Positions 43,779-53,035 are shown, counted from the first letter of the stretch. The stretch is 64,000 nucleotides of DNA from JAHBVL01 sp964461025 (GCA_964461025.1 CAYWSE010000010.1:1-64000); one strand, 5' to 3'. Translations and numbers: made by a program. The notes: generated by a model from the sequence alone, not told the origin.

Positions 43779-44705
43779 CTATCCGCCCTGCTGCGTGCGG
43801 AGTCGTGGATTGCCGACTTCGTCCAGTCCGAGATGGACGAGGAAGAGCGACAGGAAGAGGACGATCAGGGTAATCACCGGGGTCAACCACCACCACCACA
43901 AGTTCTGGTACATCGCCTGCGCGTTCAACGCCCGGTAAATCATGACGCCGACCGTCATTTCGCGAGATGGACCGAGCCCGATGATCGAAAGCGCGGACTC
44001 CGCCAGAATCGCGGCGATGAAGGCATTGAGGAAGTTGGCGCCAAGCCACGCCATCATGTGTGGCAGCAACTCGCGCAATATAATCTCCAAATCCCGCATT
44101 CCTGAGAGTTTGGCGACGCGCACGAACGGCCGTTCCCGCAGGCTGAGCGTCTGTGAGCGCACGGCTCGCGCAGGCCAGGCCCAGGCGAAAGCGCCGATGA
44201 TGATCGCCATCTGCACCACCGTCACTCCCTTGAGCAACGAGGCGATGAGGATCAGAAAGAGAAGTGACGGAATAGAGAGAAAGATGTCGACGATGATGCG
44301 GAGCACCGAATCGATGCGTCCGCCGAAATACCCGCCAATGAGTCCCACCAGGCCGCCAATCGCCGTGCCGATGGTTGCGGCGACGAGACCGACGAGAATG
44401 GAGTTGGGAACGGCCTCAGTCCATTGGACGGAGATGCTCTGGGCCAGGCTCGTGGTGCCAAACCAGAGTGCCGGTGGATCGAGACTGGGTGGAGCCTTCT
44501 GGGGGTAGGCGCCGGTGCGTCGCATCGCCGGCTCGACGAACTGTGCTCCAATAAGCGCAGCAAGCAGAATCGTCAGAAAGATCACTGATCCCCAAACAAA
44601 TTTCCGGTTCTCACGTAAGGATGAGATAACGCTCTGGCGTTCGATCAGAACCTGGGGTTGTTCGGCGGCAGTCGCGACAGACACGTTATCCTCCGTCTCC
44701 GCCAT
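43779..44705 (-). CDS. Peptide-type ABC importer permease (DppC/OppC-like)
   Basis: 308 residues. The N-terminal cytoplasmic tail is about 35 residues, followed by VWGSVIFLTILLAALIGAQF; this copy lacks the usual PLGTDxxGRD stretch and instead reads DPPALWFGTTSLAQSISVQW. The coupling loop is RVAKLSGMRDLEIILRELLP. It overlaps the upstream permease by 20 bases. It is the last component gene of the second complete importer (43779-49486). Confidence 0.88.
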   Translation of the reverse strand: MAETEDNVSVATAAEQPQVLIERQSVISSLRENRKFVWGSVIFLTILLAALIGAQFVEPAMRRTGAYPQKAPPSLDPPALWFGTTSLAQSISVQWTEAVPNSILVGLVAATIGTAIGGLVGLIGGYFGGRIDSVLRIIVDIFLSIPSLLFLILIASLLKGVTVVQMAIIIGAFAWAWPARAVRSQTLSLRERPFVRVAKLSGMRDLEIILRELLPHMMAWLGANFLNAFIAAILAESALSIIGLGPSREMTVGVMIYRALNAQAMYQNLWWWWLTPVITLIVLFLSLFLVHLGLDEVGNPRLRTQQGG

Positions 44706-45696
44706 AGCGAATGCGTGGGTCGATCAGGGGATAGATTAAGTCGATCGCCAGATTTGCAATCGACACTGAAACAATCAGCAGCAATACCGTGCCTTGAATC
44801 ACGGGAAAATCAAGCGCCAGAATCGAGTTGTACGTCACGTAACCAAGACCAGGGTAGGCAAAAATAACTTCCGTAATCAATGCGCCGCCGAGAATGTGCC
44901 CGAACGACAGCGCCAGACCCGTTGTCTGCGGCAAGAGGGCGTTGCGAAACGCGTACGCCCAGAAAATTCGCCGGCGCGGCAATCCGCGGGCCTCCGCCCA
45001 GAGGATGTAATCCTGCCCCTGTTCGGAGATGATCAGACTGCGCATGCTGAGGAACCACCATCCGAGCGAGACCAGAATGATGCTCAGCGCCGGGAGCGCC
45101 CCGTGTTGAATAACGTCTTTGGCGAAATGCCACGACCACTCGGGATTAGCGCCGAGTGTATAGGCGCCGGAAAGGGGGAAGACCGCCCACCGGTAGGCGA
45201 ACAGGAAGACAAGAAGAATCGCCAGAATGTAGTAGGGCGTGGTGTAGAGCACGAGCGCAATCGGCACAAAGGCGTTCAGCACTCGTGATTTGCCGCCAGA
45301 CCAGCCAACAAGCGCACCAAGCAGCGAACCGAGCAACCAGCTGACGAGGGTGGTGAAGGTCAGAAGACCGATCGTCCAGGGAAGCGCCTGCTTCAGCAGG
45401 AATGTGACACGGGTCGGAAAACTGGCAATCGAGTATCCCAGATTGCCTTTGAACAACTCTCGCCAGAATGAGACATATTGATCGAAGGTGCTTTGATCCA
45501 GTCCGAAGCGGGAGCGCCATTCCGCAACGAGCTGCTCACTGACGGAGCCGCCGCCCACTCCGGCCATTTTGGCGTACACGGAGGACAACGGATCACCTGG
45601 CAACCAGCGGGGCACGAGGAAAACGATCGTTACCGCCAGAAAAACAGTGATAAGAAAGACAAAAATCCGGTTGACCAGGTATTTCCAGAAAGCCAC
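44686..45696 (-). CDS. Peptide-type ABC importer permease (DppB/OppB-like)
   Basis: 336 residues, six membrane helices. FWKYLVNRIFVFLITVFLAV begins the first helix, LPGDPLSSVYAKMAG the OppB loop, and the coupling loop is WAEARGLPRRRIFWAYAFRN. The layout (FGLDQSTFDQYVSFW then GNLGYSIASFP) closely resembles the permease at 16125-17129, so the two importers are paralogous. Confidence 0.9.
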   Translation of the reverse strand: MAFWKYLVNRIFVFLITVFLAVTIVFLVPRWLPGDPLSSVYAKMAGVGGGSVSEQLVAEWRSRFGLDQSTFDQYVSFWRELFKGNLGYSIASFPTRVTFLLKQALPWTIGLLTFTTLVSWLLGSLLGALVGWSGGKSRVLNAFVPIALVLYTTPYYILAILLVFLFAYRWAVFPLSGAYTLGANPEWSWHFAKDVIQHGALPALSIILVSLGWWFLSMRSLIISEQGQDYILWAEARGLPRRRIFWAYAFRNALLPQTTGLALSFGHILGGALITEVIFAYPGLGYVTYNSILALDFPVIQGTVLLLIVSVSIANLAIDLIYPLIDPRIRYGGDGG

Positions 45697-45719
45697 GGTC
45701 AGCGCCCTTGTCGATTAGC

Positions 45720-45769
45720 GGCCACCGGCCGCGCCCGATGCGCTGGAGCGCATAAGCGCGACCGGTGCC
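45720..45769. repeat. Long imperfect hairpin between SBP and first permease
   Basis: Three nested arms: GGCCACCGG with CCGGTGCC (one bulge), CGCGC (45730-45734) with GCGCG (45756-45760), and ATGCGCT with AGCGCAT (45738-45753). It lies 13 bases after the SBP stop at 45783 on the minus strand. Confidence 0.6.
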
Positions 45770-45782
45770 TACTCCCGAGTGA

Positions 45783-47534
45783 CTAGCTGCCGGCGGGGGT
45801 CAGACCGCCTACCCACTCACCGGTATCGGTGCTGGGGTAGCCATTCAGAACCAGATTGAAATTCGCCCACCAACTGACCGGCATATTCCATGGATCAGCC
45901 GCAGTCGGCCAGCCTTGCCAGTAGGTGCCGTTGAATGGCACCAGAGCCGGGGCCTGGACGAGTGGGATCACCGGCAGGTCAGGAACCCAGATAGCCATGG
46001 CCTGCTGGAAGAGCGGAATCAGCGCTTCCTGATCGTCCGGCGGCGTCGCGAGCATCTGATCGACGATGGCGTCGAACTCAGGATTGTTGTAGCGGAACGA
46101 GTTGCGCTCGTACCACGGCGCGTTCTCGCCCAGGGGGACATAGAACTTGCTGTGGAAGAGCTCGAGGTTCTCAGCCAGATAGCCGGGGCAGAACGCCTGG
46201 AAGGAGATGTCGTAGTCGCCCGTGAGCAACAGTGGCTCGCGAGCGGCGGAAGTCATCTGCTCGACCTGGACATTGACTCCACCAGCGCTCAGCTGATCGG
46301 CAACGACCTGTGAAACGTTCACGTCCTCGACCGAGTCGGTGTTGACGGTGTAGCGGAGGGTGATGTCACCCGGATCCACACCCGCCTCCTCGAAGAGGGC
46401 CGCGGCGCGGTCAGGATCGTAGCTGACGGGATTCTCGGCATAGATATCGGCAACGGCATCCATGTACGGCGTCATGGCGTCATAGCTCGGCCAAACGCCC
46501 TCGGCAGGGATGGTCGTACCCTCATAGGCCAGCTGGACGATGGAATCACGGTCGATCAACGAAGAGATCGCGTGCCGCACCAGCGGATTATCGAGAGGCG
46601 GATGTGCATTCTGAATCATCAGCGCGCGCGGGCAGGGATCCGCCCAGGCGTACGGAAGTTCGTTTGTCCATGCGGTGACCGCAGGATTGTCGCTGGCAAT
46701 CTGCTGGAACGTTCCGGCCGACAGAATGCCGATCGTGGCGACATCGAGCTCATTGGAGGCCAGGGCGAGGGCAACAGTCTGCTCATCGCCGAGGTAGACG
46801 AACTCGACTCGCTCCGGAGCCGGCGTGTGACCGAGCACCGTTGATCCCCAGTAGTCTTCGTCACGGTTGTAGACGAGACCATTCTGGGACGCGCTGTCGA
46901 GAACATATGGGCCGGTGCCGATCGGGTTCGAATTGAGGAACGCGAGCGGATCGGCTTCAGATTCCCAGATGTGCTTCGGAAGAATCGTCAAACCACCCCA
47001 GATTTGCACTGCCGAGAAGGCTTCGCGATTGAGATGGAAGCGCGGGCTGGGAGTCGTCAGATTGTAGACGGCTGTCAGAGGATCGGGCGCCTCAACAGAT
47101 GAAACTGCACCGGACGCTTCGGCCGACCACTCCATGCCCGGGTTGGCACGCAGGAGATCGTAGGTGAAGACGATGTCTTCGCTGGTGAACGGCTCACCGT
47201 CGCTCCAGGTCACCCCATCGCGAAGATGAACGGTCAGCTGGCTGTAGTCGTCGTTGTACTCATAGCTTTCCGCCAGCCAGGGGGTGAACTCACCTGTTTG
47301 CAGGTTGTTGTAAAAGAGATACTCGTAAACGACCTGGTGGAGACCGGTGTCCGACCGGCTTTGACCAGCGTAGAGATTGAGGTTGGTTGGGTCGGCCAAC
47401 TGCCGGCCAATTGCCACACGGAAGGTTTGTTCGCGCGAGACTTCGGCATCCTGCGCGGCGAGCGCCGGCGCAATCGCGGAAATCCCAAGCATGATGGCAA
47501 GCAGCGTGACGATCCATAATCGTCGCTCTTTCAT
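45783..47534 (-). CDS. Peptide-type ABC solute-binding protein (SBP_bac_5), Sec-exported
   Basis: 583 residues, with GGAGG seven bases before ATG. A Sec signal peptide (RRLWIVTLLAIMLGISAIAP, cleavage ALA-AQ) replaces the Tat leader found in the other two peptide SBPs. The mature part has WLAESYEYNDDYSQLTVHLR, GVTWSDGEPFTSEDIVFTYD, ILPKHIWES and the long-range pattern of family 5. A 153-base spacer with a large inverted repeat separates it from the ATPase gene upstream. Confidence 0.9.
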   Translation of the reverse strand: MKERRLWIVTLLAIMLGISAIAPALAAQDAEVSREQTFRVAIGRQLADPTNLNLYAGQSRSDTGLHQVVYEYLFYNNLQTGEFTPWLAESYEYNDDYSQLTVHLRDGVTWSDGEPFTSEDIVFTYDLLRANPGMEWSAEASGAVSSVEAPDPLTAVYNLTTPSPRFHLNREAFSAVQIWGGLTILPKHIWESEADPLAFLNSNPIGTGPYVLDSASQNGLVYNRDEDYWGSTVLGHTPAPERVEFVYLGDEQTVALALASNELDVATIGILSAGTFQQIASDNPAVTAWTNELPYAWADPCPRALMIQNAHPPLDNPLVRHAISSLIDRDSIVQLAYEGTTIPAEGVWPSYDAMTPYMDAVADIYAENPVSYDPDRAAALFEEAGVDPGDITLRYTVNTDSVEDVNVSQVVADQLSAGGVNVQVEQMTSAAREPLLLTGDYDISFQAFCPGYLAENLELFHSKFYVPLGENAPWYERNSFRYNNPEFDAIVDQMLATPPDDQEALIPLFQQAMAIWVPDLPVIPLVQAPALVPFNGTYWQGWPTAADPWNMPVSWWANFNLVLNGYPSTDTGEWVGGLTPAGS

Positions 47535-47579
47535 GCATTACCTCCAAGCGCTGTCCATCCAGCACTGCTACACAACAAG

Positions 47580-47650
47580 ACCGTTCACGATCCGTTGTCA
47601 TTCAGGTGGGCGGGCTCCCTCGCCGCGCCGGACCTCATGAGGTGAACGGT
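47580..47650. repeat. Inverted repeats between ATPase and SBP genes
   Basis: ACCGTTCAC (47580-47588) and its exact complement (47642-47650) enclose 53 bases; at the right end lies the perfect 12-bp palindrome ACCTCATGAGGT (47632-47643). It could be an mRNA processing or stabilising structure within the operon, or an internal regulatory site. Confidence 0.45.
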
Positions 47651-47687
47651 TCTCTAGACCGTGGACTGTGGCCTCCTTTCTTTGCGA

Positions 47688-48617
47688 TCAATGTCCATTC
47701 TGAACCACGTTGGCTCCGATTTCCAGCGAAGCAGTGTCGGTGAAGGGGGCATATGCGCCCTCGGGATCATCGACTCCTTCGCCCCACTGCTTGGTGGGAT
47801 CGGCTTGAGGAATTGAAGAGATCAGAAGTCTGGTGTATGGATGTTCAGGATGCTTGACGACCTTCTCGGGGTCACCTTGTTCAACCACTTTGCCCTTGTT
47901 CAGGACGATGATGTGGTCGCTGATCTGGTAGGCAGTGGCCAGATCGTGCGTGATATAGATCAATGAAATGCCAAAGTCGTTCTTCAGCCTGAGCAGGCTG
48001 GCCAGAATCGTGACTCTCAGAGATGCATCGACCATGGACACCGGCTCATCTGCCACGATGATGCGCGGCCGCAGCAGAAGCGTGCGCGCGATCATCGTGC
48101 GCTGCCGCTGCCCACCACTCAGCTGATGCGGAAACCGGCCCAGCGTGTCCTGCGGCCGAAGCCCAACCGCGAGCAGCGCTTCATCGATCATCTTCTGCGT
48201 TTCGGCCGAAGACGATGCCATCTTGAATTTCTTGACCGGTGTTTCCAGCACGTGATCGACCTTGTAGAACGAGTTGTAAACGCCGTAGGGATCCTGGAAG
48301 ATCGCCTGAACCTCGCGGCGAAAAGTACGTCGCTCTGCGCGGTCGAATTTGGCGATGTCCTTTCCTCTATAGAACACATTTCCGGAGGTCGGGCGTTCCA
48401 GTCCAAGGAGGATATTGGCCATCGTGCTTTTACCGCTGCCACTCTCACCGACGACAGCCGTGATGGTGGCAGGGCTTTCTATGACGGAATAGCAGAAATC
48501 ATCGAGCGCGGTGACGGTTCTCTTGTTGAACGCCCCACCGCCACCGTAGACCTTGGTCACGTTGCGGAGCTCGATCAACGGCGCCTGGGCCGCTGGTTGT
48601 GGGCCGACGTCACTCAT
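47688..48617 (-). CDS. Peptide-type ABC importer ATPase (OppF-like), short C-terminus
   Basis: 309 residues. Walker A GESGSGKST, Q-loop AIFQDPYGVYNSFYKVDHV, signature LSGGQRQRTMIARTL and Walker B IIVADEPVSMVDA are complete and nearly the same as in the 20281-21342 ATPase. The protein ends about 45 residues earlier, without the cysteine-containing oligo_HPY tail. Its start overlaps the upstream ATPase by four bases. Probably functional as a nucleotide-binding subunit. Confidence 0.88.
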   Translation of the reverse strand: MSDVGPQPAAQAPLIELRNVTKVYGGGGAFNKRTVTALDDFCYSVIESPATITAVVGESGSGKSTMANILLGLERPTSGNVFYRGKDIAKFDRAERRTFRREVQAIFQDPYGVYNSFYKVDHVLETPVKKFKMASSSAETQKMIDEALLAVGLRPQDTLGRFPHQLSGGQRQRTMIARTLLLRPRIIVADEPVSMVDASLRVTILASLLRLKNDFGISLIYITHDLATAYQISDHIIVLNKGKVVEQGDPEKVVKHPEHPYTRLLISSIPQADPTKQWGEGVDDPEGAYAPFTDTASLEIGANVVQNGH

Positions 48618-49486
48618 CGCGCAGCGGCAAGGGCCGCAACCTCCTCGCCAGCTTCCTCGATGACTTCCATGAACCGCGTCGAGCGATCGAAGGTCGGCAG
48701 GCTTTCCATCAGCTCCCGGGTGTAGGGGTCCCGCGGATTCTTGAAAACCTGGTGCACTTCCCCATCTTCCAGGATCTTTCCGCGACGCATCACCGCGATT
48801 CGCTGGGCGAACTGGGCCATCAGACCCATGTCGTGGCCGATCAGAATAACCGAGGCGCCGATATCGTCCTGCACTTTGCGCAACGTTTGCATGACTCTGC
48901 GCTGGACAACCACATCGAGAGCGCTGGTCGGTTCATCGGCGATGATGACCTTCGGCTTGAGACTGATAGCGGTGGCAATACAGACCCGCTGTTTCATGCC
49001 TCCGCTCAATTCGTGCGGGTAGAGATCGGCGACGCCTGGTTCGAGGCCCACGGCAATGAGCAACTCGCTGATCCGGTCCCGAGACTCGGTTTTGGAGAGT
49101 TCCTCGCCATGGGCCTTCAGGCCATCGGCCATCTGACTGCGGACCTTGATCACTGGATTGAGGGAGTTCATCGCTCCCTGTGTGATCATCGCCACATCTG
49201 CGAGCCGCTTCTGGCGCATCTCTTCCTCGTTGAGGGCGAGCAAGTCAACGCCGTCCAGGAACACATGCCCACCGACGATCTGACCCGGCGGCTTGATCAT
49301 GCGCATCACAGCCTGGGCAATGGTCGACTTGCCAGAACCCGACTCGCCTATCAATCCAAGGCGCTCACCTGCATCAAGCGTCAGGCTCACATCATCAACA
49401 GCGCGAACGACGCCCGATCTGGTCGGGTAATGAACTTCGAGATTGATGATTTCCAGAACTGGTCGCTTCGCCGCCATCTGACTCAT
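48614..49486 (-). CDS. Peptide-type ABC importer ATPase (OppD-like), short C-terminus
   Basis: 290 residues. Walker A GESGSGKST, Q-loop ITQGAMNSLNP, signature LSGGMKQRVCIATA, Walker B VIIADEPTSALDVVVQ. Compared with the 19253-20284 paralogue it lacks the C-terminal cysteine motif and ends in an acidic EVIEEAGEEVAAL. It is the first gene of the minus-strand operon with 47688-48617 and the SBP and permease genes. Confidence 0.88.
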   Translation of the reverse strand: MSQMAAKRPVLEIINLEVHYPTRSGVVRAVDDVSLTLDAGERLGLIGESGSGKSTIAQAVMRMIKPPGQIVGGHVFLDGVDLLALNEEEMRQKRLADVAMITQGAMNSLNPVIKVRSQMADGLKAHGEELSKTESRDRISELLIAVGLEPGVADLYPHELSGGMKQRVCIATAISLKPKVIIADEPTSALDVVVQRRVMQTLRKVQDDIGASVILIGHDMGLMAQFAQRIAVMRRGKILEDGEVHQVFKNPRDPYTRELMESLPTFDRSTRFMEVIEEAGEEVAALAAAR

Positions 49487-49661
49487 CTGCGGAGACTTCG
49501 AAGCGCGGGATTGTCGGCAAAGATGCCGGCGCTCATGCGCTCCGCACCGGAAGATCGTTTCGAATCGTTACCGCGTGAGTCTATGCCGAATGCCTGTTCA
49601 TGTCAAAAATTGCCGCCATTTCAGGGCAAAAATCACAAAGCTGCCGGGATGCGCTTTCCCT

Positions 49662-49667
49662 GTATGA
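49662..49667 (+). promoter_or_regulatory. Candidate -10 box for the P-type ATPase gene
   Basis: TATGAT lies seven bases before the ATG at 49675, with no Shine-Dalgarno between, as expected for a leaderless transcript. No clear -35 is seen. Confidence 0.35.
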
Positions 49668-49674
49668 TCCATGC

Positions 49675-52146
49675 ATGGTGGAGTCCAGCTTTCCGATTCA
49701 ACAGGAGCGCGACCATCTTCATGGTCTTAGCGACGCCGAGGCGAAGCGGCGTCGCGCCGCCGGTCAAGGCAATCAGACCCGCGCGACCTCCAGTCGCACC
49801 TACCGGGACATTGTCCGGGCAAATCTCTATACGTTTATCAACATCACGCTGATTGGCATCGGCATTCTGCTGATTCTGCTCGGACGTCCGCGCGACGCCA
49901 TTCTCTCCTCCGGTCTGGCGGTGATCAACGCAATCGTCGGCATCATCCAGGAAGTCATCGCCAAGCACCGGCTCGACAAGATCTCGCTGCTGACCAGACC
50001 GACGGCACGGGTGATTCGTGACAGTCAGGAACGCACCGTCGACCCGTCCGAGCTTGTGCTCGGTGACATCCTTGTTGTCGGTCCCGGTGATCAGGTGATG
50101 CTCGATGGCGCTGTCGTCGCCGGGCAGGGAATGTTCGACGAATCGCTGCTGACCGGCGAGCAGGATCATGTCCGCAAAGAGCTCGGCGACGAGCTTTTCG
50201 CCGGAACGTTCTGCGTGTCCGGAAGACTGACCTTCGAGGCGCAAAAAGTGGGCAGCGACACCCTGGCAGGGTCGATGACGGAAGGTGCCAAGGCGTTTAC
50301 GACCTCGATGACCCCCTTGCAGCGCGATGTGAACATCATCATTCGGGTGCTGCTGGCGATTGCAGTGTCGATGCTGACGCTTGGTCTGCTCAGCTCGCTG
50401 ATCTGGGACGTGCCATTCGAGGACACCGTTATCGCCTCGGCGGTAATTCTGGGCATCGTGCCGTCGGGGTTGTTCCTGATGATCACCGTTACCTATTCAA
50501 TGGGGGCGGTGCGGCTGGCAAGTCAGGAAGCCCTGGTGCAACAGGTCAACGCGGTTGAGTCATTGAGCAATGTCGATGTCTTCTGCGCGGACAAGACCGG
50601 CACCCTGACAACCAACCGGCTGCAGGTCGCGGAGGTGCGGCCTGTCGGCGTGAGCGACATCGAGCTGGCGGAGATGATCGGCGCGTTCGCGGCAAGTGTG
50701 ACAAGCCAGAACGCCACAAGCCGGGCGCTCGCCGCATCCTCTCCTCGCGAGGCGCTCCCGGTGGCCTCGGAGATTCCTTTCTCGTCCGAACGCAAGTGGA
50801 GCGCCGTGGCCCTGGACGGTTCCGGCAAGCACGGCGTCTTTGCGCTCGGGGCGCCAGAGTTTCTCTGCAAGCATGTCCAGGCGGATTCCAGTTGCACACC
50901 TCCCGGCGAGTGGTACCAGCGTGGTCTGCGAGTGCTGCTGTTCGCATACAGCGAGTCGCTGACCCACCTCGACGACGATGACCCAGCGCTTCCGGCCGAC
51001 CTGAAACCAGCCGGCTGGATCGCGATGGCGGACGAGCTCCGCCCGAATCTTGGTGAAACGCTGGAGAGCTTTCGGAAAGCCAATGTGCGGCTGAAGATCA
51101 TCTCGGGCGACAACCCGGAAACGGTGGCCGCGCTGGCCAGGCAAGCCGGGTTCTCAGAGGATGCGCGTCTGATCTCCGGACTCGAACTGGCCGAGATGGA
51201 CGACGCCCAATTCAGCGAAGCGGTCGAATCGGGCGATGTCTTCGGCCGCATCACCCCGGACCAGAAGGAACGGATCGTGCAGACGTTGCGGGACCACCGC
51301 CACTACGTGGCAATGACCGGCGACGGCGTCAACGACGTACTGAGTGTGAAAAAAGCGAATCTCGGCATCTCGATGCAATCCGGCAGCCAGGCGACGCGTG
51401 CGGTGGCCGACATCATTCTGCTGAACGACTCCTTTGCCGCAGTGCCGGCGGCGTTTATGGAAGGGCAGCGGATCAGACTCGGTCTACAGGATATTCTGTC
51501 GCTCTTTCTGGTGCGGGTATTCGCAGTCGCGTTGCTGATTACCGCCGCGAGTGTGACCGGAGCGGGATTCCCGTTTGCGCCGGCGAATATGACGTTACTG
51601 ACGTTGCTGACCGTCGGTATTCCGACTTTCGCGCTGGCGATTTTCGCCAAACCAGGCAGAACGATGGGCCGCATCTTCGGGCCGCTGTTGCACTTCGTAT
51701 TGCCTGCCACGCTGTTGCTGCTGGTGGTTTCGCTGGCGGTCTATCTCGGTTTCTACTTCCTGCACGATGTCGATCTCGATGCGCTTCGGGCTCAAAGCAA
51801 GGCCGATTCAGCCACCCTTGCGTCAGATGCCCTGGCCCGCGACGCGTTGACCTATGTCATGGTGTTGTGTGGACTCGTCCTTGTGCCATTCGTTTCGCCA
51901 CCAACGAACTGGTGGCGGGTGCAGGACGGCGACCAACTCGACTGGCGGCCATCGCTCGTAGCGTTGCTCATGCTGCCACTCTATGCGGCGATCCTGATCA
52001 ATTCCTGGACGCGCGAATTCTTCGACATCGAACTCCTTCCGGCCAGCGATTACTTTTTCATTGCAGTCGCCGTGGTCATCTGGACAATCCTCTTGCGTTA
52101 TGTCTGGAAGGAAAAGCTCCTCGAACGATATTTCGGCTTTTCCTGA
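49675..52146 (+). CDS. P-type cation-transporting ATPase (CtpE-like)
   Basis: About 823 residues from the ATG at 49675; an earlier Met (49600) has no ribosome-binding site. The actuator motif is LLTGEQDHV (TGE kept), the phosphorylation site is ADKTGTLTTN, the nucleotide domain has FSSERKWSAV, and the hinge motif is GDGVNDVLSVKKANLGISMQ. The transmembrane ion-binding region has GIVPSGLFLMITV where most Ca/H/Na pumps have PEGL, so a carboxylate ligand is lost. The NDVL hinge resembles CtpE-like pumps. About ten membrane helices. The likely ion is uncertain (Ca2+ or another divalent). Confidence 0.85.
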   Translation: MVESSFPIQQERDHLHGLSDAEAKRRRAAGQGNQTRATSSRTYRDIVRANLYTFINITLIGIGILLILLGRPRDAILSSGLAVINAIVGIIQEVIAKHRLDKISLLTRPTARVIRDSQERTVDPSELVLGDILVVGPGDQVMLDGAVVAGQGMFDESLLTGEQDHVRKELGDELFAGTFCVSGRLTFEAQKVGSDTLAGSMTEGAKAFTTSMTPLQRDVNIIIRVLLAIAVSMLTLGLLSSLIWDVPFEDTVIASAVILGIVPSGLFLMITVTYSMGAVRLASQEALVQQVNAVESLSNVDVFCADKTGTLTTNRLQVAEVRPVGVSDIELAEMIGAFAASVTSQNATSRALAASSPREALPVASEIPFSSERKWSAVALDGSGKHGVFALGAPEFLCKHVQADSSCTPPGEWYQRGLRVLLFAYSESLTHLDDDDPALPADLKPAGWIAMADELRPNLGETLESFRKANVRLKIISGDNPETVAALARQAGFSEDARLISGLELAEMDDAQFSEAVESGDVFGRITPDQKERIVQTLRDHRHYVAMTGDGVNDVLSVKKANLGISMQSGSQATRAVADIILLNDSFAAVPAAFMEGQRIRLGLQDILSLFLVRVFAVALLITAASVTGAGFPFAPANMTLLTLLTVGIPTFALAIFAKPGRTMGRIFGPLLHFVLPATLLLLVVSLAVYLGFYFLHDVDLDALRAQSKADSATLASDALARDALTYVMVLCGLVLVPFVSPPTNWWRVQDGDQLDWRPSLVALLMLPLYAAILINSWTREFFDIELLPASDYFFIAVAVVIWTILLRYVWKEKLLERYFGFS

Positions 52147-52166
52147 GTCGGGATGAGGATTGCGCA

Positions 52167-52733
52167 ATGACGCTGCCAGGCAAACACGTTGCATCTGTTC
52201 AAATTCCCACCGGCGAGGTTGTCATCCGGTATCTGCAAGAAAGCGATGCACCGGCAATGCTCGACTTCATCAATGACCTCTCCCGTGAACGAACCTTCAT
52301 CCTCTTTCAGGGCGAGCAACTGACGCTCGCGCAGGAAGAAGCGTGGCTGCGAGATCGACTGTCCGAAATCGAAAACCGGAGCGGCATCAGCCTCGCGGCG
52401 TTTCACAGTCAGCAGGCCGTTGGCAGCACCGCGGTGACGCTGAAGCCGTTGGCGGAAAATCATGTCGGTGTCTTCGGTCTTTCTGTCAGCCAGTCATTTC
52501 GTGGTCTCGGTATTGGCGCCGCGCTGATCGATGCAGCGATCGCAGAATCGGTCGCCCAGCTGGAAGGGCTGCGCATTATCGAACTCAGCGTGATGTCGCC
52601 AAATCATGTCGCGCGCCAGCTCTATCGATCGCGCGGGTTCACCGAACATGGCGCGATGCCTGGAGGTGTCCGGTATCGCGGGGAGTTCGTCGACCATGTG
52701 CTGATGCATCGCCGGGTCGAACGAGCTGGATGA
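52167..52733 (+). CDS. GNAT-family N-acetyltransferase
   Basis: 188 residues from the ATG at 52167 with GAGG eight bases upstream; the frame opens earlier inside the P-type ATPase gene, which is not the real start. The acetyl-CoA loop is SQSFRGLGIGAALIDAAI (the Q/RxxGxG motif), the preceding strand is NHVGVFGLSV, and the C-terminal LYRSRGFTEHG is the usual motif B. It probably acetylates a small amine, aminoglycoside-like compound or a protein N-terminus. It follows the ATPase gene by 20 bases and ends in a strong terminator. Confidence 0.88.
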   Translation: MTLPGKHVASVQIPTGEVVIRYLQESDAPAMLDFINDLSRERTFILFQGEQLTLAQEEAWLRDRLSEIENRSGISLAAFHSQQAVGSTAVTLKPLAENHVGVFGLSVSQSFRGLGIGAALIDAAIAESVAQLEGLRIIELSVMSPNHVARQLYRSRGFTEHGAMPGGVRYRGEFVDHVLMHRRVERAG

Positions 52734-52756
52734 GATCACGGAGCGAGCGCAATGCC

Positions 52757-52784
52757 AAAAACCCTCCCAAATGGGAGGGTTTTT
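52757..52784. terminator. Bidirectional rho-independent terminator
   Basis: AAAAA, CCCTCCC-AAAT-GGGAGGG and TTTTT: a 7-bp GC stem with T-runs on both strands, 24 bases after the GNAT stop. It also terminates transcripts arriving from the convergent gene. Confidence 0.9.
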
Positions 52785-52912
52785 AGCAATGGCACAATCA
52801 GGCGCCGTCGACCGCGAGTATTCCTGTAGCCCATCGCCTGAGTTCGGAGGAGGTGATGGAGAAATCCGCAGCTGGCTGAGCAACCTGCAGGCCGGGAAAA
52901 GTGTGCACTCTC

Positions 52913-52968
52913 GTTTTCACAGTCGGCGTTGACTTGTCACACTTACGCACACAACCTACTGTGAAAAC
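52913..52968. repeat. 11-bp inverted repeat
   Basis: GTTTTCACAGT (52913-52923) and its exact complement (52958-52968) enclose 34 bases. It could be a pair of protein sites or a large hairpin. Function unknown. Confidence 0.45.
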
Positions 52969-53035
52969 GCTGTGAAGACAATACGATGAATTATGATCGT
53001 TCGAAATGCAGAACTGGAATATTTCCAGTCCGGCC

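Larger units (their letters stand above)
52734..53035. other. Intergenic region between GNAT and LuxR-type gene
   Basis: A convergent 302-base gap. It holds a bidirectional terminator (52757-52784), a long inverted repeat (52913-52968), and ACTGGAA-TAT-TTCCAGT at about 53012-53028, just beyond the end of the LuxR-type gene. No ORF with coding character is seen. Confidence 0.6.
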
